Shown here in pieces: positions 26,105 to 33,996 of a DNA stretch of 33,996 bases; positions within the stretch are counted from its first letter, which is position 1, and each line of letters opens with the position of its first letter. Location: contig JANYKI010000110.1 of NCBI GenBank assembly GCA_025361645.1, positions 1 to 33,996 on the forward strand. The letters run 5' to 3'. The DNA is from Methanothrix sp. (GTDB lineage Archaea; Halobacteriota; Methanosarcinia; Methanotrichales; Methanotrichaceae). The translations under genes and the position numbers were made by a program. The notes below the pieces were generated by a model. That model was not told where the DNA came from. It saw nothing but the letters and a program-made list of their open reading frames with translations, and ran no database searches.

Positions 26105-26275
26105 TTATTTTTTCCTTATGATAACTTCCGCTACGTGGATGGATGCGCCTCTAAGCTCAATGGTCATTCCACCCGATGATGATGCTGGCATAGCGAAAGC
26201 CGGAGCTGCTGCGCCTGCTGCCGCAGGTGCGGCCGCGACTGGAGCGTCTTCTTTTTTCTTAAGCTTAAGCTGCAT
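26105..26275 (-). CDS. 56-aa Ala/Pro-hinged protein in the CODH/ACS operon, copy 2
   Basis: This short gene encodes 56 residues. It begins MQLKLKKKED, continues with an Ala/Pro/Gly hinge (APVAAAPAAAGAAAPAFAMP), then a Ser stretch, and ends in GGMTIELRGASIHVAEVII then RKK. It is a clear paralogue of the 57-aa protein just upstream: the same MQLKLK start, the same GAAAPAF hinge end, and the same GG-xxxx-L-xx-A-x-I-xxx-x-V tail. A ribosome site (GAGGGAG) lies 5-6 nt before the ATG, and cooC begins 13 nt after the stop. No known family is recognised. The flexible hinge plus short beta tail resemble swinging linkers of carrier domains; a docking or tethering role in CODH/ACS is inference. Confidence 0.8.
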   Translation of the reverse strand: MQLKLKKKEDAPVAAAPAAAGAAAPAFAMPASSSGGMTIELRGASIHVAEVIIRKK

Positions 26276-26356
26276 AATATCTCCCTCACTTTAAACTAAA
26301 ACGATAGCATTCGCCTCGCAAAATCTGCCTCTCCCAAAAAAGGGAATAGGCAGACT

Positions 26357-26530
26357 CTACTTAGCGAGTACTACCTTGTCTATGCTGATCTTGGCATCCT
26401 TGAGTATCAGCTTAATGCCGCCGGTGCTGCCGGACATGGAAAAAGCTGGTGCTGCTGCCCCTGCTGCTGCAGCCGGTGCGGCTGCTGGAGCCGCGGCGGC
26501 CGGTGTCTTTGGCTTGAGTTTTAACTGCAT
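26357..26530 (-). CDS. 57-aa Ala/Pro-hinged protein in the CODH/ACS operon, copy 1
   Basis: The gene encodes 57 residues, MQLKLKPKTP, then an Ala/Pro hinge of about 20 residues ending GAAAPAFSM, a short SGST turn, and the tail GGIKLILKDAKISIDKVVL then AK. A strong ribosome site (GAGGGTGA) lies 7 nt before the ATG. It starts 43 nt after the cdhC stop and is 81 nt upstream of its paralogue. The tail alternates hydrophobic and polar residues as a two-strand beta hairpin would. The two copies share the ends but differ in the hinge sequence, which suggests selection on design. From memory, Methanosarcina CdhC ends in an Ala/Pro/Met-rich extension; these may be a detached counterpart, which is unverified. 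Confidence 0.8.
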   Translation of the reverse strand: MQLKLKPKTPAAAAPAAAPAAAAGAAAPAFSMSGSTGGIKLILKDAKISIDKVVLAK

Positions 26531-26573
26531 AGATTTTCACCCTCTTTGATATTTACTCATTCGCGAATTTAGC

Positions 26574-27980
26574 TCACTCGAGAACGCCATCAGCCTGCAG
26601 AGCCTCGACGACCTGCATGAACTGGTTTTCGGTGAGAGCCATCTCGGACTTGACGGTATCAATGTTGATGTCTCCGCCCGTCTTCTCGATATAGGCCAGG
26701 ACCTTCGCCTTGATCTCATCGGAAATATCTTCCAGAACCCAGCCTTCGGTGATCTTCTTGCCGTCCACTTTCCTGGTGACGCCGTTAACAACGGGGTGAT
26801 CGACCTTGAGCAGGAAGGCCTTGAGGGCGGTGAGATCCTTGGCATCGTCCTCGGTGGCGATCTTGGCCATCATGTCCTCATCGATGCCTGCCTTTACTCT
26901 CTCCTTGAGGCCCTTGGACATCCAGGCGATCCTTCTCCAGCCGCCGTCGGCCTGAAGGAACTTGGGGGAGAAGTAGTATAGAATGCCCATTCCCAGGAAT
27001 CCTACAATCTGCTTGCCGCCGCCCGTCTGGCCTGCCATGGTGGAGAAGGGAAGGCCGTTGGGGGTTGCGCCCTTGAAGTCGCGGTCGGCTAGACCAATGC
27101 CGTCAACCTCGGGCATGTAGAAGCCGATGGTCTCGAAGCAGCCACAGGAGGTGTGGGGTGCATCGAAGAATGTGTACAGCTTCATCATGCTGTACTCGCC
27201 ACCGGACCTCTTGGCGGCCATCTCGTTGATGGCTTCATACTCGCCGGTAACAGCGTCAATTGCCGTTCCCTTGGGTATGGGGAACTGGGGGCCCTCTGGG
27301 TCTACCTTGGCGGCAGCGCGTCCATCGAACCAGGTGATAGCTCCGCACAGGGATGGCCTGTCCGGGGTGACCACACAGGCGCTGGTGGGGGCGAAGGCCT
27401 GGCACAGTGTGCAGCCGTAGAAGACATCTACGTCCTCATCGTGCAGTCCCTTGGCGCGCTCGTCACGTGTCTTGTAGACGGCCATGGCCTTAGCCAGCTC
27501 TTCCTTGACCTTGGCGGGGTCGGTGATAATGGTGATCTCCATCTTCTCGATGAAGGGCATCTCGGCCTTGTACAGATCGATGATGGGAGTAAAGATCTCT
27601 TTCCAGGAGGTTACACCCTTCTTGGCCAAGCTCTTGCCGACTCTCATCCAGATATCGTATCTCTGGTTGAGATGCATGAGACCGCTGATGTAGGAAAGCA
27701 GGGCGTGGTTGCGCCTCTCGATGATGGACTCCAGATCCTTCTCGATCTTTTCGCCGCCGACCTTGAATATCATGCCGAAGGGAATGGTGGAGCCTTCCTT
27801 GATATCCTTGAGCTCAGGACCGATGACAGTAACCCTTCCATCCTGTATTTCATCCATGGGTGCCGACAGGGACAGCTCGAATCCGTCTGCCTTGGGGCCG
27901 CCCAACTCTACCCATAGATCGTCCTTTCTGATTCTCTCGCCCTCATACATAGGGGATATATCCAACTTTATGTCTGCCAT
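26574..27980 (-). CDS. cdhC: CODH/ACS beta subunit (acetyl-CoA synthase, A-cluster)
   Basis: CdhC makes and breaks the acetyl C-C and thioester bonds at the A-cluster, a 4Fe-4S cube bridged to two nickels. The 468-aa protein carries C190, C193, C202 and C212 (GCTLC, SAC, SLCG) and the CGC motif C279-G-C281 that binds the distal nickel. The C-terminal 75 residues form a helical region (WVLEDISDEIKAKVLAYIEK). GAGGTG precedes the ATG. It follows cdhB and precedes the two small Ala-rich genes. It lacks the bacterial AcsB N-terminal CO-channel domain, as expected for the archaeal form. Confidence 0.96.
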   Translation of the reverse strand: MADIKLDISPMYEGERIRKDDLWVELGGPKADGFELSLSAPMDEIQDGRVTVIGPELKDIKEGSTIPFGMIFKVGGEKIEKDLESIIERRNHALLSYISGLMHLNQRYDIWMRVGKSLAKKGVTSWKEIFTPIIDLYKAEMPFIEKMEITIITDPAKVKEELAKAMAVYKTRDERAKGLHDEDVDVFYGCTLCQAFAPTSACVVTPDRPSLCGAITWFDGRAAAKVDPEGPQFPIPKGTAIDAVTGEYEAINEMAAKRSGGEYSMMKLYTFFDAPHTSCGCFETIGFYMPEVDGIGLADRDFKGATPNGLPFSTMAGQTGGGKQIVGFLGMGILYYFSPKFLQADGGWRRIAWMSKGLKERVKAGIDEDMMAKIATEDDAKDLTALKAFLLKVDHPVVNGVTRKVDGKKITEGWVLEDISDEIKAKVLAYIEKTGGDINIDTVKSEMALTENQFMQVVEALQADGVLE

Positions 27981-28013
27981 TAATACACCTCTTCTGTTTT
28001 AATGAGATGAACT

Positions 28014-28577
28014 TTATTTCTGCATTGCTGCGATTACTTCGTCCACGGCGGCGTGATAGTCGTCGGGGGTGAAGGCCATGTTGCCAAAGGTCATATTCGC
28101 ATTGACGTGGTAGTACCGGTCAACGGATATGCGCTTGATGTCCCGGTTGAAGTTCTTCAATGTGGAGAACATGGCGTTGGCGAATTTGTAGAAGATGCCC
28201 ATAAAGATAACGGCATCGTACTGTCCCTGTCCATCCAAGCCCTTCCAGTCGGGGAAGCGCAGGTAGTTGGTCAGGGGGTGCAGGCCTATCTGGTAAACGT
28301 TCTCCAGGTAGCCTCTGTCTACAAAGCCCTTCACGGAATGCGCCGTGGCGGCGATGGGAATGCCCATCTTGCCCATCTCGATCATCTTATCGAACATGAT
28401 GGGGTCGTCAAAAAGCTCTGCCCCCACAACGAGCAGTGGCCTCTTGGCCTTCTTGATTATAGCGCCCATAACCTTTGGCATGTAGCACTTGGCCATCTCC
28501 GGCCCGGGAATCTGGGCCATCTCAAAGGGAATGGGGTTCCTGGTGGTGTCAATGCCCTTCTTAACTTCTGCTGCCAT
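28014..28577 (-). CDS. cdhB: CODH/ACS epsilon subunit
   Basis: CdhB forms the alpha2-epsilon2 carbon monoxide dehydrogenase with CdhA; its exact role is unsettled, possibly FAD-linked electron transfer. The 187-aa length is normal. It has a Rossmann-like fold with RPLLVVGAELFDDP and AATAHSVKGFVDRG, conserved in the family. GGAGGAG precedes the ATG at 28577, 19 nt after the cdhA stop, and cdhC follows after 33 nt. Confidence 0.95.
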   Translation of the reverse strand: MAAEVKKGIDTTRNPIPFEMAQIPGPEMAKCYMPKVMGAIIKKAKRPLLVVGAELFDDPIMFDKMIEMGKMGIPIAATAHSVKGFVDRGYLENVYQIGLHPLTNYLRFPDWKGLDGQGQYDAVIFMGIFYKFANAMFSTLKNFNRDIKRISVDRYYHVNANMTFGNMAFTPDDYHAAVDEVIAAMQK

Positions 28578-28596
28578 TTTTATCTCCTCCTTGCCC

Positions 28597-31014
28597 TCAC
28601 TTCTTGGTCCTGATCTTGCGCGGGAGATTGGTCGGGTCGAAGCTCACATCAGCGGGCCGCAGCGGTCCGGTGAGAATCTTCTTGGCCTTCCAGTCGATCG
28701 TCCAGCCGTGCTTTGACTCCAGCTCCTTCATCATCATTTCCTTGTATGTGATGGGGAGATCTTTGGCGTCGCGGACATAGATATGCCAGTCGTCAGGCAG
28801 CTTGCCGCAGTACTTCATGGATATGTCGCAGTAGTGCGTCAGCTTGATCGATCTGCCGATACTGTTATCTGAAGGCCGCAGGCAGAGCTTGGCCATCTCA
28901 ACCATTGCCTCTTCCTTGGTCTCGGCAATGTAGAGCATCGCCTCAGGTGCGGGCTCGATCTGCTGCATTTTGCCGTCGCGAGCATCGATGACCATCCAGT
29001 CTTCTGGCTTGTCCGCCCTGCCGATGAAAGAGCGGCGGTACATGACAGAGTGAGGCTGAACGACCACGGGAATGCCTAACCGGTTGCAGCCAGTAGCGAT
29101 GGCAGCAGCCTTCTGAGAGTATGCTCCCCAGGCCACGCCGCAGGCACCAACTTTGTTCAGGATGTAGTCGGCGATATCGTCGAAGTTGCCCCTGTGGTTT
29201 CTGTGGGCGAATATGGTGGCCACCTTGATGGCAGCGTCGCCGATATTGGCATTGGAGACGCACGAGCCGGTGTTGCAGATGTTGCGACCGTCAAAGCCGC
29301 CGGGATACTGCTCCCAGATAGTCTTGCCATCTACATCGGTGTAGAGGGACATATCCATAGCCATGCATCCAGAAGTGACAACGATGTAGCCGCGGTCTAC
29401 GAACTCCTTGGCCATGTCGTAGGCTTCCTTGGTACCATTAGGATAGTTGCTGCATCCGACCAGAGCTATGACTCCGGGAATGGTGCCAAGCACAATTGGT
29501 GCTCCGACAGACCTGATCTCAGTGTCTCGGGCAGGCCCGCGTCCGGATCTCATCTTGAACTTCTGATCCTTGACAACCTGACGGTTGGCATACTCGAATA
29601 GGTCCAGGATGTTTATGCCCTGTGGGCAGACCTGCTCGCACCTGCCGCATCCTACGCAAATCTCGTAAGTGTTGGAGAATGTGGTCATGTCGCCCTTTAC
29701 TGCATCCCCAATGAGCTTGCTGATCCTTATGTGGGGCGGGCAGACGAAGGCGCAATCGTTGCAGGTTGTGCACTTCTTGATGCCTTCCTGGAACTGCGCC
29801 TCTGTGATCAGGTTCTGGATATGAGCCTCAGCACGCTTGGGCTTAACGGCAATGGCTGTCCTTATGCCCACAATTCCTGCTTTGACGGGATCGAGAATGG
29901 CAACGCCTGGAACCCTGAAGCTCACCAGGTCATCCACTATGGCATCAACAGAATCGTTGGTCCTGTCCACCAGTCCCAGCATGATCTTGTCCGTAGTAGC
30001 AATTACGGGAATCTTGCGCTTTTTAGAATCTTCAAGTACATCGCACCAGACGCACTGCTCATCTACCATGACGCAGTCCATGACGCCGGAGCGGACCATC
30101 TTTCTCCACCAGCCGATAGCGCCAGCTACCTTAGGCTTCATGCCTATGCCGGCGGGAACCTTGGCTTCGCCCTTGCCCAGACCAATTCTGTTCAGGTCAT
30201 GAGCTGTGCAGCAGACGCCGCCTATGTCCACCTTGTCCCAGAGACCGTTCTCTTCTGCATAGATCATGGCCTCGGCACCTGCTGCCAGGTTGTGGCCGTA
30301 AGCGATGAGAACACCCTTGCTCTGGTCCAGAGTACCCATGCCGATCTCAATGATGGGGGCATCAGCTGCGCCACGGGGCATGTTGTAAGCCACAATCTGC
30401 AACATGTCGCAGATCTCCATGCCCAGCAAGTCCAACATACCGGCATGCAGAGCTTTGGACTCGAAGTCGATGTATGCGCTCTCTTGACCGGTGTGGGTAG
30501 CTGCCAGAAGCTGCACGACCCCTTCTTCAAGGTAATAGAGTCCTTCGTTGAAGTCCTTGAAGCTCTTGGGCTTGGTGCCCATGATGGTCTGGTACAGGGG
30601 AGAGTCTACCAGGATCTCGTCGCCCATGTCGAACTTCATGTCACCGAACTTGTCCATGCACCAGTGATAGAGATGCCTGCCGTGGGCGGAGTGAGCACAG
30701 GTGCCCATCAAGCATGCTATTAAAACAATCTTGCCGCAAGCTCCGGCCTGATCAATGCCGCAGGCTCCGCGCTTGTTTCCGGTAAGGTCGCATGGACCAT
30801 AGGTACAAAGAGTGCATGTATCGTCTGCCGGGGCGTACATGATCTTGTATCTGTTAGCGATCATATGATCCCAGGATCGGAGCGTTGCCACACCGGGCTT
30901 GGGATGTGGTCCCATCTCCTGGTCCCACTCATCCGCTTCCTTAACGACAGCCCCTATGTTGATCTGGACGTTCTTCATGTCCTCAACCGAAAAGCTGCCC
31001 TCTCTTGTTGCCAT
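28597..31014 (-). CDS. cdhA: CODH/ACS alpha subunit (carbon monoxide dehydrogenase, C-cluster)
   Basis: CdhA oxidises CO to CO2 at the nickel-iron C-cluster and feeds electrons to ferredoxin. The 805-aa protein has an N-terminal set of Cys for the B/D clusters (CTLCTYGPCDLTGNKRGACG). Two ferredoxin-type 4Fe-4S motifs mark the archaeal alpha subunit (CTTCNDCAFVCP and CVGCGRCEQVCP). C-cluster ligands lie in the C-terminal half, including ALVGCSNYPN, VTSGCMAMDM, NTGSCVSN and GACGVAWGAY. GGAGG lies 9 nt before the ATG at 31014. It is the first gene of the operon, with a TATA box at 31095-31103 and a leader of about 60 nt. Confidence 0.96.
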   Translation of the reverse strand: MATREGSFSVEDMKNVQINIGAVVKEADEWDQEMGPHPKPGVATLRSWDHMIANRYKIMYAPADDTCTLCTYGPCDLTGNKRGACGIDQAGACGKIVLIACLMGTCAHSAHGRHLYHWCMDKFGDMKFDMGDEILVDSPLYQTIMGTKPKSFKDFNEGLYYLEEGVVQLLAATHTGQESAYIDFESKALHAGMLDLLGMEICDMLQIVAYNMPRGAADAPIIEIGMGTLDQSKGVLIAYGHNLAAGAEAMIYAEENGLWDKVDIGGVCCTAHDLNRIGLGKGEAKVPAGIGMKPKVAGAIGWWRKMVRSGVMDCVMVDEQCVWCDVLEDSKKRKIPVIATTDKIMLGLVDRTNDSVDAIVDDLVSFRVPGVAILDPVKAGIVGIRTAIAVKPKRAEAHIQNLITEAQFQEGIKKCTTCNDCAFVCPPHIRISKLIGDAVKGDMTTFSNTYEICVGCGRCEQVCPQGINILDLFEYANRQVVKDQKFKMRSGRGPARDTEIRSVGAPIVLGTIPGVIALVGCSNYPNGTKEAYDMAKEFVDRGYIVVTSGCMAMDMSLYTDVDGKTIWEQYPGGFDGRNICNTGSCVSNANIGDAAIKVATIFAHRNHRGNFDDIADYILNKVGACGVAWGAYSQKAAAIATGCNRLGIPVVVQPHSVMYRRSFIGRADKPEDWMVIDARDGKMQQIEPAPEAMLYIAETKEEAMVEMAKLCLRPSDNSIGRSIKLTHYCDISMKYCGKLPDDWHIYVRDAKDLPITYKEMMMKELESKHGWTIDWKAKKILTGPLRPADVSFDPTNLPRKIRTKK

Positions 31015-31093
31015 CGGAATCTTAGCCTCCTCTTCCTTTGATATATGCCGCTTGAGTTCGCATAGAGTAGATAAAACACTTTCGGATACCTAG

Positions 31094-31104
31094 TAATATA
31101 AAAT
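31094..31104 (-). promoter_or_regulatory. TATA box of the CODH/ACS operon
   Basis: The minus strand reads ttttatattac about 80-90 nt before the cdhA ATG, the only good TATA element in the cdhA leader. A divergent plus-strand TATA (attattatatac, 31134-31145) lies 30 bp away and would serve the cobamide genes. Confidence 0.5.
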
Positions 31105-31133
31105 TCTTGAAATCGCCGATAGTTTCATAGTAG

Positions 31134-31145
31134 TATTATTATATA
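31134..31145 (+). promoter_or_regulatory. TATA box of the cobamide gene cluster
   Basis: The plus strand reads attattatatac, a TATA-like element back to back with the CODH/ACS promoter. Transcription near 31165-31170 would precede every possible start of the cobD-like gene. Confidence 0.4.
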
Positions 31146-31278
31146 CTGATCAACAGCACATGGTGATGCTACCCTATCACGATCGTTAATGGAAGATTTT
31201 CTGCCCACAAGCTTGAAATGCCTTCCCATAAGAAGTCCTGGCAAATCCATGATAAACCGGATACGGAAGAGCTTTGCC

Positions 31279-32343
31279 ATGGCCGGCGCGTGCCAGCACG
31301 GAGGCCTTGTACAAGAGGCGGCATCGATCCTGGGAGCAGAGCCCTTAGACTTCTCCGCCAACATCAATCCACTGGGCTCACCGCCCCTCAAGGAATTGTT
31401 TTTAGAAGAGCTGGAGCATATCGGCCACTATCCGGACAATAGCTACTGCAACTTTCGTCGCGCCGCCGCAAAATTTGTAAATGTAGATATGGGATGCATC
31501 GTGCCCGGCAACGGCTCCTCGGAGTTGATCCGGCTCTTTGCCGAATGCTGCTTTGAGGAGGGCGACATCGGCCTTGTGCCCACGCCCTCCTTTGGCGAGT
31601 ACACCAACCAGTCCCTTCTGGCCGGAGCGACGATCAAGCGGGTGAACATCGGCGAAGACGGCCTGCCGCTTCTGGCAAAGGGCGATCTTGCCGCGGCCAA
31701 GCTGCTCTTCCTTTGTAACCCCAACAATCCCACGGGTAGATTGCTCTCGGCGAAGCAGGTCATCGATCTGGCCGATAGATGCGAGGAGAGAGAGACTTTT
31801 CTGCTGGTGGATGAGGCCTTCATTGAGCTTTCCGAGCCAGAGGAGAGCGTGGCAACCCAGGCCCCACACAGAGAGTTTCTCTTCGTCATGAGGTCGCTGA
31901 CCAAGTCCTTTGGCGTGCCGGGCCTGCGCCTGGGTTTTGGGGTGACCAATGCCAGGCTTGCCGGTATTTTGAATCTGGCCAGAATTCCCTGGTCCATAGG
32001 CTCGCTCGCCGCGGCCGCTGCCACCTACCTTTTGGGCTGCGAGGAGCATTTGGTGCAAAGCCGCCAGGTCATAAAAGAGGAGCTGGCCTGGCTGGAGGCT
32101 GCCCTGCAAGGTTTGGGCCTGCGGCCCCTGCCAAGCCGCGTCAACTTCATTCTGGTGAATATCGAGCCCTCCGGCCTTACCTCCGATGTCCTGGCGAAGA
32201 AGACCATGGCGAAGGGGGTTCTGGTGCGAGACTGCCAATCCTTTGGCCTAGGCAAAAGCTACATCCGAGTAGCAGTGCGTAGCCGCTCTGAGAACGAGCG
32301 GCTGATAACCGCCCTGGAGAGATCACTCAAATGCAGCGACTGA
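31279..32343 (+). CDS. cobD: L-threonine-O-3-phosphate decarboxylase-like aminotransferase
   Basis: This PLP enzyme of the histidinol-phosphate aminotransferase fold most likely makes (R)-1-amino-2-propanol phosphate for the cobamide side arm. It has HGG near the N-terminus, FSANINPLG, PGNGSSELI, CNPNNPTGR, VDEAFIELSEP and the PLP lysine in SLTKSFGVPGLRLGFG. The opening HGG with NINPLG is typical of CobD rather than HisC. ATG 31279 is chosen because the family starts just before HGG, giving 354 aa; in-frame ATGs at 31249 and 31189 are alternatives and no ribosome site decides. It overlaps the next gene by 13 nt and leads the cobamide cluster. Confidence 0.85.
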   Translation: MAGACQHGGLVQEAASILGAEPLDFSANINPLGSPPLKELFLEELEHIGHYPDNSYCNFRRAAAKFVNVDMGCIVPGNGSSELIRLFAECCFEEGDIGLVPTPSFGEYTNQSLLAGATIKRVNIGEDGLPLLAKGDLAAAKLLFLCNPNNPTGRLLSAKQVIDLADRCEERETFLLVDEAFIELSEPEESVATQAPHREFLFVMRSLTKSFGVPGLRLGFGVTNARLAGILNLARIPWSIGSLAAAAATYLLGCEEHLVQSRQVIKEELAWLEAALQGLGLRPLPSRVNFILVNIEPSGLTSDVLAKKTMAKGVLVRDCQSFGLGKSYIRVAVRSRSENERLITALERSLKCSD

Positions 32344-32573
32344 ATTGCGAGAGATTTCCCTGCCACTCCCTGGAACAGGACTGCACCCTCTGCTTTTGCC
32401 CCTTTTATCCCTGCCGGGACAAAAGAACAGGCGGTAAAGAGCAGGGCGGAAGCTGGTGCTGCGACTCCTGTCAAATCATCCACCGCCCCGAGGTGGCTGC
32501 AACAGTCCTGGACGCACTCATGAAGGGCGAGGCTGTGGACGCGGTCTGGAAGAAGCTGGAGGCGCATCTGTGA
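32331..32573 (+). CDS. Small Cys-rich protein of cobamide clusters
   Basis: The 80-aa protein has nine cysteines in a compact N-terminal domain (C6, C11, C18, C21, C23, C28, C43, C44, C47). It resembles the cysteine-rich small domain (PF04071-like) that accompanies or is fused to cobamide-synthesis enzymes, probably as a metal-binding module. A short helix (RPEVAATVLDALMKGEAVDA) ends it. The gene overlaps cobD at its start by 13 nt and cbiB at its end by 4 nt, so translation of all three is coupled. Its exact function is unknown. Confidence 0.75.
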   Translation: MQRLNCERFPCHSLEQDCTLCFCPFYPCRDKRTGGKEQGGSWCCDSCQIIHRPEVAATVLDALMKGEAVDAVWKKLEAHL

Positions 32574-33520
32574 TAGAAAGCCTGGCCGTATTTCTCCTGG
32601 CTGCGGCCTTTGACATCCTCTTAGGCGAGCCGCCCGCAAGAGTTCATCCCGTGGTCTGGATTGGGAAATTGATCGCCTTCCTGCGCACCAGGGCCAGGCC
32701 CAACCGGGCGAGCGGAATTGCTCTGGCCCTAGTAGTAATAGTAGTAACCGTTCTTTCCGGCCACCTGGCTGTGAAAGCGGCAGGATTTGTTCCACTATTG
32801 CCATTGCTCATCTCCGCCTACCTATTCAAGTCCACCTTCGCGATTCGTTGTCTTCTGCAGGTCTCCCGGGACATCGGGCAGATGATCGACAGGGACATGG
32901 ACGAGGCCAAGTCGATGCTGCCTGCCCTGGTGGGCCGCGATACCAGCTCGCTCACCAAAAGTCAGGCCAGCTCGGCGGTGATAGAGTCGCTCTCCGAGAA
33001 CTATGTGGACTCCATCCTCTCGCCCATATTTTACTATCTGGCTCTAGCGCCCCTGGGCTATGGCCTGGAAGCCGCGTTGGCATTCAAGGCCATCAGCACC
33101 ATGGACTCCATGATCGGCTACAAGACCCGAGGTCTCAAGGAGATTGGCTTCGCGGGGGCGAAGCTCGATGATCTGGCCAACTACATTCCCGCCCGCCTAT
33201 CCATTATTCTTATCGCCCTGGCCCGGCCCGCCAGGGGAGGCGCGGCTCTTCGGGCTGCTTTCCGCTATCATCGCGCCACCCCCAGCCCCAACTCCGGCTG
33301 GCCCATGGCGGCTCTAGCCGGCGCTCTCAATATCCGCCTGGAGAAACCCGGCTACTATGTACTGGTGGAGGAAGGAATGCAGCCACAGACCTCGGATGTG
33401 CCGCGCGCCCTGCATCTTATGCAGACGGCAATCGCACTTACCTTAGCCGTGGCATTATTGGTACTGTTCTCCTGGACCATAGGATCATGGACCATCGTCT
33501 CATGGCCTATTAAATTGTAA
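32570..33520 (+). CDS. cbiB: Adenosylcobinamide-phosphate synthase
   Basis: CbiB is the membrane enzyme that attaches aminopropanol phosphate to adenosylcobyric acid. The 316-aa protein has several membrane spans and family motifs: DILLGEPPARVHPVVWIGKL, LVGRDTSSLTKSQASSAVIE, SLSENYVDSILSPIFYYLA and MDSMIGYKTRGLKEIGFAGAK. The start is GTG 32570, overlapping the stop of the Cys-rich gene (GTGA), with GGAGG 8 nt upstream; the longer frame adds 38 unrelated residues. With the cobD-like gene it covers consecutive steps of one pathway, beside the operon of a corrinoid-dependent complex. Confidence 0.93.
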   Translation: MIESLAVFLLAAAFDILLGEPPARVHPVVWIGKLIAFLRTRARPNRASGIALALVVIVVTVLSGHLAVKAAGFVPLLPLLISAYLFKSTFAIRCLLQVSRDIGQMIDRDMDEAKSMLPALVGRDTSSLTKSQASSAVIESLSENYVDSILSPIFYYLALAPLGYGLEAALAFKAISTMDSMIGYKTRGLKEIGFAGAKLDDLANYIPARLSIILIALARPARGGAALRAAFRYHRATPSPNSGWPMAALAGALNIRLEKPGYYVLVEEGMQPQTSDVPRALHLMQTAIALTLAVALLVLFSWTIGSWTIVSWPIKL

Positions 33521-33580
33521 TTCGAATTAGGAATAATCATATAATCGCAGTACATCGTAGTGTCTCGTTGTAGGAGGAAC

Positions 33581-33921
33581 ATGGCCGGAAACACCGAAAT
33601 AGTCCAAGAACCGATTGAAATGGTTAGTTCTTGTTCGGAATGCAGTTCGAAGATTACTGCAAAGGAAGACACGAAAAATAAAGATCCGATTGCGAATTGC
33701 CTATTGAGATTATGTGCTATCATAAATGGAACTTGGAATGATATTCTGGCATCGATTCAGTCAATATCATTCTTGAGAGAAACTGCATTATATATTGATT
33801 GTACTATTCTTGCGATCTGGAAGCGCAAAAAAACCGGCGGAAACAAAAAAAATCACTAAGTTCTGTCCTGAGTGAAATTATTGCAAGCGCTGAAATCTGC
33901 CCAGAGTGTGGCATAATGTAA
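33581..33921 (+). pseudogene. Decayed zinc-ribbon protein gene
   Basis: An ATG with a strong GGAGGA site opens a frame with an N-terminal CSEC pair, and it stops after GGNKKNH at 33861. Just past a run of eight A (33845-33852), a shifted frame reads KKITKFCPE and then TGA. A third frame reads SEIIASAEICPECGIM to a TAA at 33921. Together these look like a C-terminal zinc ribbon of the form KFCPECG-SEI-AEICPECG that lost about 8 nt after CPE and slipped in the A-run. The net shift is one base. It may be a pseudogene or a sequencing error. The intact part (92 aa) could still be made. The rest of the protein is unrecognised. Confidence 0.6.
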
Positions 33922-33996
33922 GGTTATATGGTTCCTCGCTATTTCGAGGGGGTAATATAATAATCGAGTCCTCTGTGAGTCCTCCGTGCGCTCTGT

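Noticed and set aside
1-33996. tRNA, rRNA, CRISPR arrays or insertion sequences
   Set aside because: By eye I found no cloverleaf, no rRNA stretch, no regularly spaced repeats and no transposase. A covariance-model search would be decisive.

Overview
The window is from a methanogenic archaeon, most likely the obligate acetate-user Methanothrix (Methanosaeta). The basis is a complete archaeal acetyl-CoA decarbonylase/synthase (CODH/ACS) operon, archaeal TATA-type promoters with oligo-T terminators, an archaeal Hef helicase-nuclease, and methanogen-restricted small families (DUF2111, DUF2073). The genus is inferred from gene content and moderate GC, not from a marker gene.

Layout. 1-1.5 kb: a broken secreted gene (papain-like, two PKD domains, lysozyme-like), frameshifted by an exact 20-bp tandem duplication. 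2.1-6.5 kb: biosynthetic arginine decarboxylase (speA) and hef, both on the minus strand. 6.7-8.4 kb: two secreted proteins of unknown function, each with a predicted stem-loop at the expected 5' end of its mRNA, then a 49-aa protein. 8.4-9.9 kb: a three-gene minus-strand operon matching the archaeal vesicle GTPase set ArvA/ArvB/ArvC (OapABC). 9.9-17.2 kb: a radical SAM protein; then on the plus strand argG, DUF2111, a GNAT acetyltransferase, a deoxyribosyltransferase-like protein, inositol-phosphate synthase, a cupin and a membrane-anchored DUF362 protein. 17.2-20.2 kb: rhodanese, M24 peptidase, HD hydrolase and a half-size MFS protein, all minus. 20.5-21.9 kb: a small protein, an M50 membrane protease and a 76-aa protein, plus strand, ending at a strong hairpin. 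22-31 kb: a secreted Cys/Gly-tailed protein, then the minus-strand operon cdhA-cdhB-cdhC-[57 aa]-[56 aa]-cooC-cdhD-cdhE with its own terminator hairpin. 31.2-33.5 kb: divergent cobamide genes (cobD-like, Cys-rich protein, cbiB). 33.6-33.9 kb: a decayed zinc-ribbon gene.

How it fits together. CdhA/CdhB oxidise CO, CdhC carries the acetyl-forming A-cluster, CdhD/CdhE form the corrinoid methyl carrier and CooC is the nickel-insertion ATPase. The divergent cobD/cbiB genes make the aminopropanol-phosphate arm of the corrinoid that CdhD/CdhE need. The most novel item is a pair of paralogous 56-57 aa proteins between cdhC and cooC. Each has a basic start (MQLKLK), an Ala/Pro hinge and a conserved C-terminal beta-rich tail. 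They are easily missed because of their size, and their place in the operon suggests an accessory or tethering part of the CODH/ACS machine.
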